A stretch of DNA of 9,147 nt from an uncultured Clostridia bacterium (GTDB lineage Bacteria > Bacillota > Clostridia > Christensenellales > Pumilibacteraceae): NCBI GenBank assembly GCA_947588325.1, contig CANPYH010000060.1, positions 1-9,147 on the forward strand, given 5' to 3'. This document shows, one piece after another, positions 6,701 through 9,147 of the stretch; within the stretch, counting starts at the first letter, position 1; each line of letters starts with the position of its first letter. The notes under the pieces are model-generated. The model worked only from the letters and a program-made list of their open reading frames with translations, ran no database searches and was not told the origin of the DNA. The translations under genes were made by a program, and so were the position numbers.

Positions 6701-8260
6701 CTTGACGGCGAGGATAAGTTCGTCGGCGCGGGCACCTACACCTTCACGGCAACGCTGGGCGGCGACGCGGCGGTATTGGCTAACTACACCATAAGCGCCT
6801 CCGACAAGACCCATGAATACACGATAGCAAAGGCTGTCGCAGACGTTGTCTGGACGGTCGGCGAATACACATACAACGGCAGCGTGCAGACCGCGCCCAA
6901 GGCGACGATAAGCGGGCTTGGGGACGACGGCGAGATCGCGCTCGAAGTCGCTACGGACGGCGAGTTCAAGAATGTCGGAACCTACACCTTCACGGCAACG
7001 CTCGGCGAGGCAGCGGCGGCTAACTATGAGCTCGGCGGCAACACCACGGTCGAGGCCTCCATCGCAAAAGCCGAAGTCGAGGTTGTCTGGTCGGCAGGCG
7101 AGTACACCTACACGGGCGACGTGCTTGCTACCCCGACGGCTAAGGTCAACGGGCTTGGCGACGACTGCGAGATAACCCTTAACGTCAGCGGAGAGGGCGA
7201 GTTCAAAAATGTCGGCACCTACACCTTCACGGCGGCGCTGGGTGAGGACGCGGCGGCTAACTACACGCTTAAAGCGGAGACGACCACGCAGTCTTACTCC
7301 GTTGCAAAAGCAGTCGTGACCGCGCCTACGCTGGGCGGCAAGGTATATAACGGCGAGAAGCAAACGGCTACGGTTGCCGAGTCCGACCGCTACTCCGTCA
7401 AGGAGAATAACGGCGGAATAAGCGTCGGCGAGTACGGGGTAGTGCTCACGCTTACCGACAGCGCAAACTACGCATGGCAGGGCAGCGACAGCGAGGATAT
7501 TAACCTTACCTTCGCTATCACCAAGGCTACCTACAACATGAGCGGGGTTAAGTTCGAGGGCGCGACCTACAAAGAGGACGGCACCGCGAAGAGCCTTGCC
7601 GTTACGGGCGACCTTCCCGCCGACGTAGTTGTTACTTACGAGAACAATAATCAGGTTAAGTACGGCGTGTACGAGGTGGTTGCAAAGTTCAGCGGCGACT
7701 TCTATAACTACAACGAGATTGCCGATATGAAGGCGACTATGACCATTCTCCGCACCGAAATGCAGACCACCGCGAAGGGCGACGAGGATAAGCCGCAGGG
7801 CAACCTCAACGTCACCGTCGAGAGCGACGAGGGTCTTGACCCCGAAATCGAGCTGGTAGTCGAGTATAAAGACGCGCCTTCCGAGAGCTCCGACAAGGTC
7901 CTCAAGGATAGCGGCTCGCTCGCAGGCTCGGAGAAAGTCGGCGCTGTGTTCGATATAACCTTGAAATCCGAGGGCGTCGAGGTACAGCCGAGCGGCACCA
8001 TCAAGATCAAGATGCGCATACCCGACAGCATGAAGGATAAGGAGTTCCGTCTCCTCCACATCCACGGCGACGAGGCGGAAGAGGTTGAGTACGAAATCAA
8101 GGGCGATTACGTCGTATTCACGACCGACAGCCTCAGCGAGTTCGTCCTTACCTACAAAACTTCGACCTGGTGGATCTGGCTCATCGTCGGTATCGCCGCA
8201 GTCCTCGTTATAGCGCTTGTAATAGTGCTGGTACGCAAGGCAAGAAAAAAGAAGGCGTAA
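3713..8260 (+). CDS. Large secreted, membrane-anchored repeat surface protein (DUF6273-like plus Ig-like repeats)
   Basis: The product has 1515 residues. The start follows GGAGG at 3701-3705 by 7 nt; an in-frame ATG at 3656 lies inside the right inverted site and has no ribosome binding site. Residues 1-39 are a signal peptide ending QTAHAA. Residues about 100-390 resemble DUF6273 (WDAVYLTT, LWRSSD, WLPSAEE, then YYVRPALHLNL). Residues 478-1272 hold ten Ig-like MBG-type repeats. Seven are of type A (W...YTYNG...PTA...GTYTFTATLGG...NYTI...YTIAKA; 478, 641, 798, 881, 958, 1042, 1121). Three are of type B (VTAP...EAQYKLAE...LELKDPANYKW; 561, 720, 1201). One further YDG-like repeat spans 1273-1347. 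A beta-rich domain follows, containing LHIHGDEAEEVEYEI. The C-terminus has a membrane helix (about 1485-1507) and an RKARKKKA tail; there is no LPXTG. It is likely an adhesin or surface stalk; the ligand is unknown. Expression probably switches with the invertible promoter. Confidence 0.9.
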   Translation: MKSKSRVWLTTLLLGLCAILGVGVFFATDIAASQTAHAARSSTAWVTVGEIYDDASGTFRVDQINKLYKYLTGENTFESVQAAAAENKTSNDFRTLNGEKNITVTFGGIKWDAVYLTTAKGGDGDTKAGDVILDLWRSSDTLTSTDKAQFASWANNPSKDPDKYPSAMYSTSTIRVVTLNAGGKYSTAGDALSELQQQSAENQYARFTMNGVENSLTKYIAKPVDVGYQAKEYSDNVSRDNSNKANNGFYHPNSSYEYVSNKELPGTSPQWNGSNANKDGLDYRMCFGSEAKDALREDGAKYGSWKDDYLWLPSAEETGRESSTARTGIGIWYTDASLRSSTTDAWTRSGRTNDAAMAVSLMNSGDYNQNRTVTSSYYVRPALHLNLTAASQVIALSKAAWQNQSKPYVSGGVKWEVNTDGVTIEAVGDDTSWWNADTHTITAHKFGEYKLKVTPTDGYQWSDETSDPIEVTYTVTKAEVTLQWENKTFTYKGEAYEYPTATAKNISNDGVTVTVTMEGNTRDFKDAGTYTFTATLGGDKAENYTIKAETATKEYTIAKAAVTAPESFASAPYTGAEQTVVIDGEAQYKLAEGSGKGTDVGSYDVTLELKDPANYKWADIDDPATESAPRTFEKAFEITAGSVTLTWSDTAYTYNGAEQAFPTASVNGVEGLTVKVELDGDATEFKNAGTYTFKATLEGDGAGNYTIAEATHTYTIAKAAVTAPTAFDSAVYNGAEQTVAIDGEAQYKLAESSGKGTDAGKYDVTLELKDPANYKWDEEGDNSEAKTLTQAFEITPAEVEIVWAEKSYTYDGTNHAEDLPTATATGLGEDKLEVTVALDGEKEFVGAGTYTFTATLGGDKKDNYTIKAGSGTHTYTIAKAKSETKVVWSGSVFTYTGEVQSFPTAKLGEDGAELTVTLTRAPEGFTEFKNVGFYMFTATDANYDLQNSAVMLVEISPAAVKLVWSEGDYTYNGAEQTAPTATATGLKDEVFTVTVTLDGEDKFVGAGTYTFTATLGGDAAVLANYTISASDKTHEYTIAKAVADVVWTVGEYTYNGSVQTAPKATISGLGDDGEIALEVATDGEFKNVGTYTFTATLGEAAAANYELGGNTTVEASIAKAEVEVVWSAGEYTYTGDVLATPTAKVNGLGDDCEITLNVSGEGEFKNVGTYTFTAALGEDAAANYTLKAETTTQSYSVAKAVVTAPTLGGKVYNGEKQTATVAESDRYSVKENNGGISVGEYGVVLTLTDSANYAWQGSDSEDINLTFAITKATYNMSGVKFEGATYKEDGTAKSLAVTGDLPADVVVTYENNNQVKYGVYEVVAKFSGDFYNYNEIADMKATMTILRTEMQTTAKGDEDKPQGNLNVTVESDEGLDPEIELVVEYKDAPSESSDKVLKDSGSLAGSEKVGAVFDITLKSEGVEVQPSGTIKIKMRIPDSMKDKEFRLLHIHGDEAEEVEYEIKGDYVVFTTDSLSEFVLTYKTSTWWIWLIVGIAAVLVIALVIVLVRKARKKKA
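5144..7528 (+). repeat. In-frame Ig-like repeat array within the surface protein gene
   Basis: Order of units is A-B-A-B-A-A-A-A-A-B, each about 75-80 codons. Some stretches are identical at DNA level. One of 43 bp occurs at 5522-5564 and 5999-6041, exactly 477 bp (159 codons) apart. One of 32 bp occurs at 5300-5331 and 6260-6291. Such near-identity points to recent duplication or gene conversion and allows in-frame gain or loss of units. Confidence 0.85.
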
Positions 8261-8294
8261 GCACGAGTAAGGGAGGCATATAGAGTCTCTACAT

Positions 8295-8374
8295 CGCTCT
8301 CATATCGGTTCGTTATGGGCTGGTGAAAGAAGATTGAATAAATGATATAACGCACTCTATCACTCATAGAGTGC
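8295..8374. repeat. Terminator-repeat family, copy 2
   Basis: This block aligns without gaps to 2002-2081 over 80 bp at about 70 percent identity by eye. It begins 34 bp after the stop codon of the surface protein gene and ends in the hairpin at 8347-8379. Confidence 0.7.
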
Positions 8375-8379
8375 GTTAT
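8347..8379. terminator. Terminator-like hairpin after the surface protein gene
   Basis: A perfect 14-bp stem (8347-8360 with 8366-8379) closes a 5-nt loop. Only a short GTTTATG follows, so the T tract is weak compared with 2056-2086. It is the best terminator candidate for the 4.5-kb gene and is symmetric enough to act on both strands. Confidence 0.6.
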
Positions 8380-8449
8380 GTTTATGAGAAGATAGTTTGA
8401 TATAAAAATTAAGATTTTCGGATAATTGTTACTCTACTTACAATGGATT

Positions 8450-8657
8450 TTGACAATCCCCTCAGGCGCAACAAGTTGCGCCAGCCCCCCTCGACTTCGG
8501 GCGGCCACAGTTCGTCCCCGACTGTTCATGGAAGAAATTACTAAATTTGTTTCATTACATGGATATTTGGTTTTAGCTCGACAATTCGGGTAGCAGGATG
8601 GCCGCCCGAAGTCGAGGGGAGCTGTCACGCCAACGGCGTGACTGAGGGGATTGTCAA
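8450..8657. mobile_element. MITE-like palindromic element, copy 2 (about 208 bp)
   Basis: Terminal inverted repeats extend to 16 bp here (TTGACAATCCCCTCAG and its complement). The first 54 bp from ACAATCCCC (8453-8506) are identical to copy 1 at 2153-2206, including the GGCGCAAC/GTTGCGCC hairpin. The right arm carries a CACGCC/GGCGTG hairpin. The core (8507-8599) corresponds to the copy 1 core in inverted orientation: TCGTCCCC is next to the left arm here and next to the right arm in copy 1, and CTGCTACCCGA shows the reverse. No gene is encoded. Confidence 0.8.
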
Positions 8658-8765
8658 TGTTAGTTAAACGTAAAGTAACTATTTGCTATGTGAGATTTTT
8701 ATATCAAAAAAACCTTTTCTCCCGACAAACCAGACCGAGTGCGGCGGAGAGTGACGCGCTCGCTA

Positions 8766-8825
8766 TCTATCTTTCTGTCATATCCGTATACATATATCTT
8801 CCTGTCATATCCGTATACATCTATC
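8766..8825. repeat. 27-bp tandem repeat, about two copies
   Basis: CTGTCATATCCGTATACAT occurs at 8775 and again at 8802, 27 bp later, with similar AT-rich sequence between. A frayed third start follows. The block lies upstream of the 43-bp repeats. No function is evident. Confidence 0.75.
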
Positions 8826-8872
8826 ATATATATAAACGAACTTTTTGCGATAGGGAGTAAAAGTGCGAGGGA

Positions 8873-8988
8873 GTGTATGAAAGTGTGACATGCAATGCAG
8901 AGACATAAACAGCATGTGTATAAAAGTGTGACGGGCAATGCGGAGGCATAAAAACCAAGTGTATAAAAGTGTGACAGAGCGGGAAAAA
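8873..8988. repeat. 43-bp tandem repeat, about 2.7 copies
   Basis: Units start at 8873, 8916 and 8959, each opening with GTGTAT(A/G)AAAGTGTGAC. The first two also share GCAATGC and CATAAA; the third decays after about 20 bp. Spaced direct repeats upstream of a promoter may bind a regulator, but this is a guess. Confidence 0.75.
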
Positions 8989-9034
8989 TAATGGAAAAAC
9001 TACAAAAATGTTATATTTTGTTACACGAAATCAT

Positions 9035-9064
9035 TTGACCGATGGGGGGGGGTAGTGATATGAT
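9035..9064 (+). promoter_or_regulatory. Promoter with nine-G tract in the spacer
   Basis: TTGACC (9035-9040) and TATGAT (9059-9064), each 5 of 6 consensus bases, are 18 nt apart. The spacer contains nine consecutive G (9044-9052). Loss of one G would give the optimal 17-nt spacing. Transcription would start near 9071, about 50 nt before the next start codon. Confidence 0.55.
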
Positions 9065-9120
9065 ATAGCGGAATTGTGGTAATATACGCAAAATATGTAT
9101 GAAAGGAGAGTAAAACAAGA

Positions 9121-9147
9121 ATGAAAGGAAAAAGTTCGAACAGTTTT
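9121..9147 (+). CDS. Start of a gene cut by the right window edge
   Basis: ATG at 9121 follows AAGGAG (9103-9108) by 12 nt, a slightly long spacing. Only nine residues are visible (MKGKSSNSF), which do not identify a product. The upstream promoter and long repeat-rich leader region suggest a separately regulated gene. Confidence 0.5.

Larger units (their letters stand above)
8261..9120. other. 860-bp gene-free region before the right-edge gene
   Basis: From left to right it holds the terminator repeat, the second MITE, a block related to 2352-2440, the 27-bp and 43-bp tandem repeats, and the promoter of the next gene. Short frames crossing the MITE or the tandem repeats have no ribosome binding site or recognisable product. 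Confidence 0.7.

Noticed and set aside
5516..8065. 849-codon open frame on the minus strand
   Set aside because: It is the mirror of the GC-rich, periodic Ig-repeat coding region, has no ribosome binding site and gives no recognisable protein.

Overview
The window looks like chromosomal DNA of a gut-type Bacillota, most likely class Clostridia. The reasons are near-consensus sigma-A promoters, strong GGAGG ribosome binding sites, a class I ketol-acid reductoisomerase, a PfoR-like PTS_EIIC membrane protein, a large surface protein with DUF6273-like and Ig-like (MBG-type) repeats, and dispersed palindromic repeats. Genus cannot be fixed from the sequence alone.

Layout. Positions 1-448 (minus) hold the N-terminal part of a PTS_EIIC_2/PfoR-like membrane protein that runs off the left edge. 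It is divergent from ilvC (783-1799, plus), and a 334-bp spacer carries a good promoter for each. A 738-bp stretch (1800-2537) has no gene. It holds a nested palindrome, a 69-bp-offset direct repeat, a terminator and a 199-bp MITE-like element. Next come a stand-alone tyrosine recombinase (2538-3446), a short AT-rich segment (3520-3651) bounded by inverted recombinase-type sites, and a 1515-residue secreted, membrane-anchored repeat protein (3713-8260). The last 860 bp (8261-9120) again contain the terminator repeat and the MITE, then 27-bp and 43-bp tandem repeats, and a promoter with nine G in its spacer in front of a new gene starting at 9121.

Main inference: 2538-8260 is a self-contained phase-variation cassette. 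The recombinase gene lies directly upstream of two 27-bp imperfect palindromes. They share an asymmetric 14-bp core in opposite orientation and bracket the only visible promoter of the surface protein gene. Inversion would turn that promoter away from the gene. A minus-strand terminator just after the recombinase gene would stop the transcript made in the flipped state. In the orientation given here the switch reads ON.

Two further points extend this. The cassette lies between two diverged copies of one composite repeat (about 1940-2440 and 8290-8755), which suggests duplication or insertion as a unit. The gene after the second copy seems to have a different kind of switch, a poly-G tract between -35 and -10 that could vary by slippage. 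All regulatory claims are inferred from sequence pattern; none has been tested.
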